A DNA stretch of 64,000 nucleotides from Pseudonocardia sediminis. Its GTDB lineage: Bacteria; Actinomycetota; Actinomycetes; Mycobacteriales; Pseudonocardiaceae. Every line of letters begins with the position of its first letter. Position 1 is the stretch's first letter. The notes under the pieces are model-generated. The model searched no databases and was not told the DNA's origin. It worked only from the letters and a program-made list of their open reading frames with translations. The DNA is taken from assembly GCF_004217185.1 (NCBI RefSeq), contig NZ_SHKL01000001.1, positions 3,656,001 to 3,720,000 of the forward strand, in the 5' to 3' direction. The position numbers and the translations under genes are program-made. Below are positions 25,199 through 33,254 of this stretch, in pieces.

Positions 25199-26614
25199 AT
25201 GATCGACTTCGGTGTGCGGCAGCGTGCCCTGGTCGGGGTCCTGGTCCTGCTGGCCGTCGTGGCCGGTTGCGGAGCGGGAACCTCAGCCGTCGAGCCGGCA
25301 CAGCCGTGGCCCGGGCGCCCCGTCGTCGACGCCTCCCTCGACCTCGCCCCGGACCTGTCCTCGGTGACCGGCACCGAGTCCGTCCTGTTCACCCCCGACC
25401 AGCAGATCTGCGAGGTCGTGTTCCGGAACTGGGCGAACCGGCCGACGACCGTGTCCGACGGCACGACGTCGCGGATCACGCGGGCCGCCGTCAACGGCAA
25501 CCCGGTCACCCCGCGGACCGAGCAGGCCGGTGCCCCTGCGGGCGCTCCGGGCACGCTCGTCGAGCTGCCCCTGCCGTCCTGCGTCCCGGCCGGGACGCCG
25601 GTGCGCGCCGAGGTCGGTTTCACGGTCACGCTCGGCGCCGACTCGACCGAGCGGATCGGGTACTCCCCCGGCGCCCGGACGGCCTGGCTCGGCTCCGTCC
25701 TGCCGCTGCTGGCCTGGGTGCGCGGGCAGGGCTGGGTCCGCGACCCGGCCGTCCGCATGTCCGGCGAGACCGTGACCAGCGAGGACTTCTCGCTCAACGC
25801 ACTGGAGGTCACCGCCGCGACCGACCAGACGGTCGTCGGCACCGGGACCGCGGCCGGCACCAGCGCCGCCGGACCCGGCCGCACGACCCACCTGTTCACC
25901 GCCGACGCGATCCGCGACGTCGCGGTGGCCGCCGGCGACTACGCGATCACCGAGGCGAGTGCCGGGGCCACCAGGGTCCATGTCGCGGTCCCGCGGACCG
26001 GGGTGCGGGCCTCGGCTCAGGACTGGGCCGCGGAGGTCGAGAAGCAGCTCGCCCGCCTGGAGGACCTGCTCGGGCCCCACCCCTACCCGGACCTGTGGCT
26101 GACCATCGTGCCGACCCAGAGCGACGGCGTGGAGTTCCCGACGCACCTGCAGTTCGGTGACGTCGGCGCCCGGACCCGCCCGTCGCTGGTCGCCCACGAG
26201 CTCGCGCACTCCTGGTTCTACTCGCTCGTGGGCAACAACCAGGCGCGCGACCCGTGGCTCGACGAGTCGTTCGCGACCTGGGCCCAGGCGATCGCCGCCG
26301 GGCAGCAGGACCTGTACCGGATCCGGAACTTCGGCCCCGGTGAGGTCGCCGGCCCGATCGGCGCACCGATGTCGTTCTGGGACGCCAACGGGGGCTTCCG
26401 GGCCCTGACCGACGGCGTCTACGACCAGGGTGCGGCCGCGCTGCTCGACGGTCGCGAGCGCGTCGGGGCGGACCGTTTCGACGCCGCGATGCGCGCCTAC
26501 GTCGCCACCAACGCGCACCGCGTGGTCACCCCCGCCGACGTGGAGGCGGCCTTCCGGGACCTGCCCGAGGTCCTCGACGTCCTGCGCTCGCACGGCGCGT
26601 TCCGCAACCCCTGA
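25199..26614 (+). CDS. M1-type metallopeptidase lipoprotein
   Basis: 471-residue zinc peptidase. The N-terminus is a lipoprotein signal (LVGVLVLLAVVAGC, lipid-modified Cys at about residue 22). The catalytic region has HELAHSW (HExxH, about 346) with the third ligand Glu in WLDESFATW exactly 18 residues after the second His, which is the M1 aminopeptidase/gluzincin spacing. The exopeptidase GAMEN motif reads DGVEFP, so substrate choice may differ from classical aminopeptidases. The ATG at 25199 is 10 bp after the acyltransferase stop. Anchored outside the membrane at the end of the NRPS block, it could trim or degrade the polymer (as Pld does for poly-lysine, though that is a different setting) or act independently. 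Confidence 0.85.
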   Translation: MIDFGVRQRALVGVLVLLAVVAGCGAGTSAVEPAQPWPGRPVVDASLDLAPDLSSVTGTESVLFTPDQQICEVVFRNWANRPTTVSDGTTSRITRAAVNGNPVTPRTEQAGAPAGAPGTLVELPLPSCVPAGTPVRAEVGFTVTLGADSTERIGYSPGARTAWLGSVLPLLAWVRGQGWVRDPAVRMSGETVTSEDFSLNALEVTAATDQTVVGTGTAAGTSAAGPGRTTHLFTADAIRDVAVAAGDYAITEASAGATRVHVAVPRTGVRASAQDWAAEVEKQLARLEDLLGPHPYPDLWLTIVPTQSDGVEFPTHLQFGDVGARTRPSLVAHELAHSWFYSLVGNNQARDPWLDESFATWAQAIAAGQQDLYRIRNFGPGEVAGPIGAPMSFWDANGGFRALTDGVYDQGAAALLDGRERVGADRFDAAMRAYVATNAHRVVTPADVEAAFRDLPEVLDVLRSHGAFRNP

Positions 26615-26668
26615 ACTGCCCTTTCTCCCGGATGGACGGGACGTGTCGCGCGGCACGTCGCCACCGAC

Positions 26669-26703
26669 TTCTACGTGGTGTAGAACTACTACTGGATGTA
26701 GAA
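26669..26703. promoter_or_regulatory. Tandem dyad operator upstream of cydA
   Basis: Two direct copies, 18 bp apart, of CTAC-N5-GTAGAA (26671-26685 and 26689-26703); the first extends to the symmetric TTCTAC-N5-GTAGAA. The 18-bp phasing would place two dimers nearly on one helix face. CTAC/GTAG half-sites resemble BlaI/MecI-family operators of actinobacteria (TACTAC/TGTAGTA type). It lies 35 bp before the cydA ATG and probably overlaps its promoter. The repressor gene is not in the window. Confidence 0.6.
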
Positions 26704-26737
26704 GTTCGCCGAGCAGCACCTCTGGGGGACGGCCGCG

Positions 26738-28246
26738 ATGGACCCGCTCGATCTCGCGCGATGGCAGTTCGGCATCACGACGATCTACCACTTCCTGTTC
26801 GTCCCGCTCACGATCGGCCTCTCGGTCATCGTGGCCTCGCTGCAGACCGCGTGGGTGCGGACGGGCCGCGAGGACTACCTGCGTGCGACCAAGTTCTTCG
26901 GGAAGCTCTTCCTGATCAACTTCGCGATGGGCGTCGTGACCGGGATCGTGCAGGAGTTCCAGTTCGGGATGAACTGGAGCGCCTACTCGACGTTCGTCGG
27001 TGACGTCTTCGGCGCCCCGCTGGCGATGGAGGCGCTGCTCGCGTTCTTCCTGGAGTCGACGTTCATCGGGCTCTGGATCTTCGGCTGGGACCGGCTCGGC
27101 AGGCGCGTGCACCTGGCCTGCATCTGGGCCGCCGCGATCGGGTCGAACCTGTCGGCCTACTTCATCCTCGCCGCGAACGCCTGGATGCGGCACCCGGTCG
27201 GCTTCGAGACCGACCCGGTGACCGGCCGGGCCCGCCTGACCGACATCTGGGCCGTCCTGGGCAACGACCAGGCCTGGTCGACCTACCTGCACGTGGTCTC
27301 GGCCGCGTTCGTCATCGCCGGGCTGTTCGTGGCCGCGGTCAGCGCATTCAAGCTGATGCGCGAGCGGTGGCCGCGGCGTGGCGAGACGGCACCGCACGAG
27401 AGCGAGCACGGCATGTTCCGGCGCACGCTGCGGGCCGGTTTCCTGGTCACCGCCATCGCCGGTGCACTGCTCGCGATCTCGGGCGACCACCAGGCCAAGC
27501 TCGCCGCGACCTACGAGCCGATGAAGCTCGCCGGTGCGGAGGCGCTCTGGGAGACCGAGGAGGGCGCCGGGTTCTCGCTGTTCGCCGTCGGTGACATCGA
27601 GGGCAGCCGCAACCACATCAACGTCCAGATCCCCTCGGTGCTGAGCTTCCTGGCCACCGGCGACCTCGGCGGCACCGTGCAGGGCATCAACAACGTGCAG
27701 GCCCAGTACGAGCAGATGTACGGGCCCGGCGACTACCGGCCGAACATCGCCGTCCTGTACTGGTCGTTCCGGCTGATGATCGGCCTGGGCATGACCGGTG
27801 TCGCGGTGTCGGTGCTGGGCCTGTGGCTGACCCGCCGCGGGCGTCTCCCCGGCTGGGGTGACGCCGCCGGTGGTGCCCGGTGGGCGTGGGCGCACCGCTG
27901 GATGTACCGGATCGTCGTCCTCGCCCTGCCGGCCGCGCTGACCGCGAACATCTTCGGCTGGGTGCTCACCGAGATGGGACGCCAGCCGTGGACGGTGCAC
28001 GGCGAGCTCCTGACGGCGGCGAGCGTCTCCCCCGGCGTCAGCCTGACCGAGGTCGCGATCTCCCTCGCCGCGTTCACCGCGCTCTACGGGGTACTCGCCG
28101 TCGTCGAGTTCCGGCTGCTGCTGCGCTACGTCAAGGCCGGTCCGGGGCACGTCATGCCCTACCTCGACGGCCCGCCCGACGACCACGCCGACGACGGCAG
28201 CCCGGCTCCGCAGCGCGACGACCGCGCCCCCGCCTTCACCTACTAG
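26738..28246 (+). CDS. cydA: Cytochrome bd ubiquinol/menaquinol oxidase subunit I
   Basis: 502-residue catalytic subunit of the high-affinity terminal oxidase, oxidising menaquinol and reducing O2 with haems b558, b595 and d. About nine membrane helices. His 18 in TTIYHFLFVPLTIG is the N-terminal haem ligand; LHVVSAAFVIAG carries the second His; WVLTEMGRQPWTVHG is the GRQPW signature near haem b. The periplasmic Q-loop is of the short type. ATG 26738 with RBS-poor leader. First gene of cydABDC, spaced 9 bp from cydB. Such operons are induced at low oxygen or when the bc1-aa3 branch is blocked; here the tandem dyad operator implies a dedicated regulator. Confidence 0.96.
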   Translation: MDPLDLARWQFGITTIYHFLFVPLTIGLSVIVASLQTAWVRTGREDYLRATKFFGKLFLINFAMGVVTGIVQEFQFGMNWSAYSTFVGDVFGAPLAMEALLAFFLESTFIGLWIFGWDRLGRRVHLACIWAAAIGSNLSAYFILAANAWMRHPVGFETDPVTGRARLTDIWAVLGNDQAWSTYLHVVSAAFVIAGLFVAAVSAFKLMRERWPRRGETAPHESEHGMFRRTLRAGFLVTAIAGALLAISGDHQAKLAATYEPMKLAGAEALWETEEGAGFSLFAVGDIEGSRNHINVQIPSVLSFLATGDLGGTVQGINNVQAQYEQMYGPGDYRPNIAVLYWSFRLMIGLGMTGVAVSVLGLWLTRRGRLPGWGDAAGGARWAWAHRWMYRIVVLALPAALTANIFGWVLTEMGRQPWTVHGELLTAASVSPGVSLTEVAISLAAFTALYGVLAVVEFRLLLRYVKAGPGHVMPYLDGPPDDHADDGSPAPQRDDRAPAFTY

Positions 28247-28255
28247 GAGACGATC

Positions 28256-29287
28256 ATGGATCTCCCCGTCGTGTGGTTCGTCGCCGTCGCGATCCTCTGG
28301 ACCGGCTACCTGGTGCTGGAGGGCTTCGACTTCGGCGTCGGGATGCTGCTGCGCCCGCTGGCCCGGCGCGAGGACGACCGGAAGGTGATGCTCGGCGCGA
28401 TCGGGCCCGTCTGGGACGGCAACGAGGTGTGGCTGATCGCCGCCGTCGGCGCCATGTTCGCGGCGTTCCCGGCCTGGTACGCCTCGATGTTCTCCGGCTT
28501 ATACCTGCTGGTGCTCGCGGTGCTGCTCGGCCTGATCGTGCGCGGGGTCGCGCTGGAGTACCGGGAGAAGGTCGACGACGCCCGGTGGCGCGCCCGCTGG
28601 GACGCCTGCATCGCCGTCGGGTCGTTCCTGCCCGCCTTCGTCTGGGGTCTGGTCGTCGCCAACCTCGTCCGCGGCCTGCCGATGGTCCCCGGGACGCTGG
28701 GGGTCGGCATCGTCGACGCCGGGTTCACCGACCTGTTCGACGGCTACGCGCTCCTCGGCGGTCTGCTGACGGTCGCGCTGTTCGTCCTGCACGGCGCGGT
28801 GTTCCTCACCCTGAAGACCGACGGCCCGGTCCGGTACCGGGCCCGCGCCCTGGCCGTGCGGATGTCGGTCCCGGTGCTGGTGCTCCTGGCGGCGTTCCTC
28901 GGCTGGACGCTGTTCCTGCGGGAGACGACGTGGACGGTCTGGGTCGCCCTGGCGACCGTCGCCGCGCTCGCCCTGGCCGTCGGTGCGGTGCACCGGGGCC
29001 GGGAGGGATGGGCGTTCACCGCCACGGCCGCGACCGTCGCCGGCCTGGCCGTGGTGATCTTCGGGTCGCTGTTCCCGCAGCTCCTGATCTCGACGACCGA
29101 CCCGGCCCTGACCCTCGACGTCGCCGGGGCCGCGTCGGCGCCGTACACGCTGACGGTCATGACCTGGGTCGCCGCGGTGTTCCTGCCGCTGGTGATCGGT
29201 TACCAGGCCTGGAGCTACTGGGTCTTCCGCAAGCGCCTGGTCGGTGAGCGGGTGGAGCCGGCGCCCGACCCGGCCGGCCTGTCGTGA
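28256..29287 (+). CDS. cydB: Cytochrome bd oxidase subunit II
   Basis: 343 residues, eight or nine membrane helices. N-terminus MDLPVVWFVAVAILWTGY and the LEGFDFGVGMLLRPLARREDDR segment with GPVWDGNEVWLIAAVGAMFAAFP split by a loop are diagnostic for CydB (DF..G and WDGNEVWL motifs near haem b595/d). ATG 28256 preceded by AGGAGA. The GTG of cydD overlaps its stop (GTGA), so CydB and the assembly transporter are translationally coupled. Confidence 0.96.
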   Translation: MDLPVVWFVAVAILWTGYLVLEGFDFGVGMLLRPLARREDDRKVMLGAIGPVWDGNEVWLIAAVGAMFAAFPAWYASMFSGLYLLVLAVLLGLIVRGVALEYREKVDDARWRARWDACIAVGSFLPAFVWGLVVANLVRGLPMVPGTLGVGIVDAGFTDLFDGYALLGGLLTVALFVLHGAVFLTLKTDGPVRYRARALAVRMSVPVLVLLAAFLGWTLFLRETTWTVWVALATVAALALAVGAVHRGREGWAFTATAATVAGLAVVIFGSLFPQLLISTTDPALTLDVAGAASAPYTLTVMTWVAAVFLPLVIGYQAWSYWVFRKRLVGERVEPAPDPAGLS

Positions 29288-31311
29288 CCCGGCCCGCCGG
29301 GCCCGTCGACGCCGAGCGGGACGTCACGGTCGTCGATCCCGCTCCGGACAGCCCTGACGCCCCTCTCGACGCGTCCACCCGTCCGGCCGCCCCGGGGCCA
29401 CTGCCGCCGGACCCGGTGGCGCCGGACTCAATGGCGCCGGGCCCGGTGGCGCTGGACCCTGCCGCGCAGGCGCCCGGGCCGCCGGTCGACCCGCGCCTGT
29501 TGCGCACCGCGAGCGCGGTGCGCAACCACCTCCTCGTGGCCACCGCGTGCGGCCTCGCCCTGACCGGCCTGATCCTCGCCCAGGCCTGGTTGCTCGCCCG
29601 CACCGTCGCCGGGGCCACCGACGGTGCGGACATGATCACCCTGACGACGCTGGTCGCGCTCGTCGCCGGGGTGGCCTTGGTCCGGGCGGTACTGGCCTAC
29701 GGAGCAGAGACCGCCGCGCTCCGCAGTGCCGCCCGGGCCAAGTCCCAGCTGCGGCGTCAGCTCGTGGACCGCCTGACGACCGGGCCCCCGGACCTGGCCG
29801 GGCGCAACGCCGGCGAGCTCGTCACGCTGGCCACCCGCGGCCTCGACGCCCTCGACGACTACTTCGCCCGCTACCTGCCCCAGCTCGTCCTGGCCGTGCT
29901 CGTGCCGGTCGCGGTGCTGATCGTGATCGCCGACGCGGACTGGGTGTCGGCGCTGGTCATCGGCCTGACGCTGCCGTTGATCCCGATCTTCATGGCGCTG
30001 GTCGGGATGCACACCCGGGCCCGCACCGAGCGGCAGTGGCAGCTGCTCTCGCGTCTGGGTGGGCACTTCCTCGACGTCGTGCAAGGACTCCCGACGCTCG
30101 CCCTGTTCCGGCGGGCGCAGGCCGTCGCGGGCAAGGTCCGGGAGACCACCGACGAGCACCGGCGGGCCACGATGGGCACGCTGCGGGTCGCGTTCCTGTC
30201 GGCGTTCGTGCTCGAGGTGCTCGCCACGCTGGCGGTCGCGCTGGTCGCGGTCGAGGTCGGGCTGCGCCTTCTCTACGGCAACCTGGACCTGGAGACGGCG
30301 CTGCTCGTGCTGATCCTCGCCCCGGAGGCCTACCTGCCGCTGCGCGAGGTCGGCGCCCGTTTCCACGCCAGCATGGAGGGCGTCGCCGCCGCCCGGCACG
30401 TCTTCGCCGTGGTCGACGGCCCCGGCGCTCCGACCCACGACGGCGCCGCACCGTTGAGCGTCACGAAACGGCGGAGCGTGCGACCGGAACGTGACGCCCG
30501 ATCGCATACTGCTGATCCGGCGCCGTCGAGCGTCACGATGTGGTCGACCGAGCAGCAGGAACGTGACGCTCGATCGACCGGAGTCGCCACCGCGCTGGAG
30601 TTCGACCGCGTGGTCGTGCGGTACCCGGGCGCGGCCGAGCCGGCGGTGCGGGACGCGTCGTTCGACGTCGCGGCGGGCGAGTCCGTGCTGCTCCGGGGCC
30701 CGAGCGGGGCCGGCAAGAGCACGCTGGTCTCGGTGCTGCTGCGCTTCGTCGACGTCGGGTCGGGCTCCGTCCGGGCCGGCGGCACCGACCTGCGCGACCT
30801 CGACCCGGACGACTGGCGCCGCACCGTGGCCTGGGTGCCGCAGCATCCCCACCTGTTCGCCGGGTCGGTCGCCGACAACGTCCGCCTCGGCGAACCGGAC
30901 GCCCCGCTCGAGGCCGTCCGCCGGGCCGCCGAGCAGGCCGGGCTGGACGCCGTCGTGGCCCGCCTCCCGCAGGGCTACGACACCCCGCTGGGCGAGAACG
31001 GGGCCCGGCTGTCCTCCGGGGAACGGCAGCGGGTCGCCCTGGCCCGGGCCTTCCTGCGCGACGCCCCACTCGTCCTGCTCGACGAGCCGACCGCGCACCT
31101 GGACCCCGACTCGGCCGCCGCCGTCCGGGCCTCCGCGGCGCTGCTGCTCCGCGGCCGCACCGCCCTGGTCGTCGCCCACGACGACGGCTGGACCGACCTG
31201 GTCGACCGCACCCTGACCGTCCGCGACGGCGTCGTGCACGCGCCCACCGGCACCGCCGCCGACACCGCCAGGGACACCGCCGCCGACGACGAGGCAGGAG
31301 CACCACGATGA
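29284..31311 (+). CDS. cydD: Thiol reductant ABC exporter subunit CydD
   Basis: 675-residue half ABC transporter (TMD-NBD) that with CydC exports glutathione/cysteine-type thiols and is required to assemble cytochrome bd. The first about 65 residues are Pro/Ala-rich; six membrane helices follow (about 78-345). The NBD has Walker A RGPSGAGKST, Q-loop WVPQHPHLFAG, signature LSSGERQRVALARA and Walker B LVLLDEPTAHLD. Between TMD and NBD (about residues 388-435) are two peptide repeats SVT(K/M)...ERDARS encoded by two 49-bp hairpin elements at 30456-30576; these are unlike the rest of the family and appear inserted without breaking the frame. Longer than typical CydD because of this and the N-terminal extension. 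Overlaps cydC by 4 bp. Confidence 0.94.
   Translation: MTRPAGPVDAERDVTVVDPAPDSPDAPLDASTRPAAPGPLPPDPVAPDSMAPGPVALDPAAQAPGPPVDPRLLRTASAVRNHLLVATACGLALTGLILAQAWLLARTVAGATDGADMITLTTLVALVAGVALVRAVLAYGAETAALRSAARAKSQLRRQLVDRLTTGPPDLAGRNAGELVTLATRGLDALDDYFARYLPQLVLAVLVPVAVLIVIADADWVSALVIGLTLPLIPIFMALVGMHTRARTERQWQLLSRLGGHFLDVVQGLPTLALFRRAQAVAGKVRETTDEHRRATMGTLRVAFLSAFVLEVLATLAVALVAVEVGLRLLYGNLDLETALLVLILAPEAYLPLREVGARFHASMEGVAAARHVFAVVDGPGAPTHDGAAPLSVTKRRSVRPERDARSHTADPAPSSVTMWSTEQQERDARSTGVATALEFDRVVVRYPGAAEPAVRDASFDVAAGESVLLRGPSGAGKSTLVSVLLRFVDVGSGSVRAGGTDLRDLDPDDWRRTVAWVPQHPHLFAGSVADNVRLGEPDAPLEAVRRAAEQAGLDAVVARLPQGYDTPLGENGARLSSGERQRVALARAFLRDAPLVLLDEPTAHLDPDSAAAVRASAALLLRGRTALVVAHDDGWTDLVDRTLTVRDGVVHAPTGTAADTARDTAADDEAGAPR
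30456..30576. repeat. Pair of 49-bp hairpin elements inside cydD
   Basis: Two direct copies (30456-30504 and 30528-30576), each with 10-bp arms GAGCGTCACG and CGTGACGCYC around a 24-nt loop, followed by GATCG. Arms are perfect inverted repeats in copy 2 and one mismatch off in copy 1. Copies are 72 bp apart, a multiple of three, giving parallel peptides SVT...ERDARS. Looks like an intergenic palindromic element that has been accepted in the TMD-NBD linker. Confidence 0.8.
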
Positions 31312-33122
31312 CCGGGTCCCCGGCACGGTCGCTCGTCACCGCCGTCCTGCGTCCACGGGCCCGGCAGATCCTGGCCGGAGCCCTGTTCGGCGCGGTCGCC
31401 ACCGCCTGCGGCGCCGGGCTGCTCAGCCTCGCCGCGTGGCTGATCGCGACCGCCGCCACCCACCCCCCGATCACCGCGCTGAGCGTCGCCGTCGTCCTGA
31501 CCCGGGCGCTCGGCGTCGGACGCGGCGTGGCCCGCTACGCCGAACGTCTCGTCACCCACGACGCGGCCCTGCGGGCACTGGCCGACGCCCGCGACCGCGT
31601 CTACGCCCGCCTCGCCGCGACCGAGCCGGTCCGCCGGTTCCGCTCCGGCGACCTGGTCAGCCGCCTGGTCACCGACACCGACTCGGTGCAGGACCTCGTC
31701 GTCCGCGGCCTGGCCCCGCCGGTGGCCGCCGCGCTCGCCGGCTCGGGTGCGGTCCTGCTCTCCGGCGCGTTGCTGTTGCCCGGCGGGGCGCTGTTGGCGG
31801 CCGGACTGCTGCTGGCCGGGCTCGCCGTCCCGGCCCTGGCCGCCGCGGCCGGACGTCGTCCCGCGGAACGTACCGCGCGGGCCCGCTCGGAACTGTCGAC
31901 CGCCCTGGTCGACGTCCTGCACGGCGCCCCGGACCTCATCGCCTACGGGGCGATGGACCGCGCCGCGGACGCCGTCCGGCGCGCCGACGACGACCTCACC
32001 CGCGTCGCCCGCCGCGACGCCCGCCTGCTGGGCCTCGGCGCGGGAGCGTTCTCGCTGGTCGCGGGCCTGACGCTGGCCGGGTCGCTGCTGCTCGGCGTGA
32101 CCGCGGTGGCCGGCGGCACGCTGGGCCCGATCCCGCTGGCCGTCCTGGTCCTGACGGCGCTGGCCGCGTTCGAGGTCGTCGCACCGCTGCCGGGCGCGGC
32201 GGCACGCCTGGGCACGGTCCGGTCGGGGCTGGACCGCCTGGGCGGGGTGCTGGCCGTCGAACCGGCGGTGCGCGCCGTGCCCGACGACGACGAGCCGATC
32301 CCGGCCCGCGGCGACCTGCGGATCCGTGGCCTCCGGGTCCGGCACCGCCCGGAGCACCTGGTCGGCGACGAGCTTCCCGGGGACGGGGCGGCGCAGGACG
32401 GGGTGGACCGAGCGGCGGGGGTCGAGGTGGCAGGGGACGGTGTGACGAGGGACGAGGCGGAGGAGCCGAACCCGCTCGTCCTCGACGGCCTCGACCTCGA
32501 TGTCCCGGCCGGCGCGCACGTCGCGCTCGTCGGGGCCAGCGGCTCCGGGAAGTCGACGCTGGCCTCGGTCCTGTTCCGGTTCCTCGACCCGGAGTCCGGC
32601 ACGGTCACCCTCGGCGGCGCCGACCTCCTGGCGCACTCGCCCTACGCGGTGCGGGCCGCGGTCAGCGGCGTCCCGCAGGATCCGCACGTGTTCGACTCGA
32701 CGGTCCGGGAGAACGTCCGCCTGGCCCGCCCGGACGCGACCGACCCGGAGCTGCGCTCGGTCCTGGACCGGGTCGGCCTCGCCGCGCTGGACCTCGACCA
32801 CGGGGTCGGCGCGCACGGGATGCGCCTCTCGGGCGGGATGCGCCGGCGCCTCGCACTCGCCCGTGCGCTGCTCACCGACCCGGCCCTGCTGGTGCTCGAC
32901 GAGCCCACCGCGCACCTGGACCCCGACACCCGCGACGCCGTCCTGGACGATCTGCTGACGGCGTCCGCCGGCCGCTCGGTGCTGTTGATCACGCACGATC
33001 CGGCGTGTCTCCGGCGCGCCGACACCGTCGTCACACTGCGCGACAAGCGGCTGTACGGCGACGACGGAGCCGCGCGCCGAGCGGGCGATCCGACCCCCTA
33101 CCCTGCTCCGAACGCCTCTTGA
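31308..33122 (+). CDS. cydC: Thiol reductant ABC exporter subunit CydC
   Basis: 604-residue partner of CydD with TMD then NBD. Membrane helices occupy about residues 20-310; the NBD carries Walker A LVGASGSGKST, the Q-loop GVPQDPHVFDST, signature LSGGMRRRLALARA (the usual final Gln of LSGGQ is Met) and Walker B LLVLDEPTAHLD. As in CydD, the linker before the NBD (about residues 355-390) holds an acidic low-complexity stretch (DELPGDGAAQDG...EVAGDGVTRDEAEE) that looks added. Start ATG overlaps the cydD stop (ATGA). Last gene of cydABDC; 132 bp without a hairpin I can see separate it from the next gene. Confidence 0.94.
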   Translation: MTGSPARSLVTAVLRPRARQILAGALFGAVATACGAGLLSLAAWLIATAATHPPITALSVAVVLTRALGVGRGVARYAERLVTHDAALRALADARDRVYARLAATEPVRRFRSGDLVSRLVTDTDSVQDLVVRGLAPPVAAALAGSGAVLLSGALLLPGGALLAAGLLLAGLAVPALAAAAGRRPAERTARARSELSTALVDVLHGAPDLIAYGAMDRAADAVRRADDDLTRVARRDARLLGLGAGAFSLVAGLTLAGSLLLGVTAVAGGTLGPIPLAVLVLTALAAFEVVAPLPGAAARLGTVRSGLDRLGGVLAVEPAVRAVPDDDEPIPARGDLRIRGLRVRHRPEHLVGDELPGDGAAQDGVDRAAGVEVAGDGVTRDEAEEPNPLVLDGLDLDVPAGAHVALVGASGSGKSTLASVLFRFLDPESGTVTLGGADLLAHSPYAVRAAVSGVPQDPHVFDSTVRENVRLARPDATDPELRSVLDRVGLAALDLDHGVGAHGMRLSGGMRRRLALARALLTDPALLVLDEPTAHLDPDTRDAVLDDLLTASAGRSVLLITHDPACLRRADTVVTLRDKRLYGDDGAARRAGDPTPYPAPNAS

Positions 33123-33254
33123 CAGGAGCGGTGCCGGTCTCTCAGCCCGATCACAGGAGCTCGGTGCCACTGTAGAGATCACCCGGCCGGCAGTCCCCGC
33201 GGCGAGCCAGGACGGGACCCGACCGAACCACCTGCGAATCGTGAGGTTCCCCCC

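Noticed and set aside
25283..28186. 967-codon minus-strand frame across the peptidase and cydA
   Set aside because: Spans two well-supported plus-strand genes and an operator region; sequence has no recognisable fold.
30456..30576. cydD considered as a disrupted pseudogene
   Set aside because: The two hairpin elements keep the reading frame, and both the membrane and ATPase domains are intact with all motifs.
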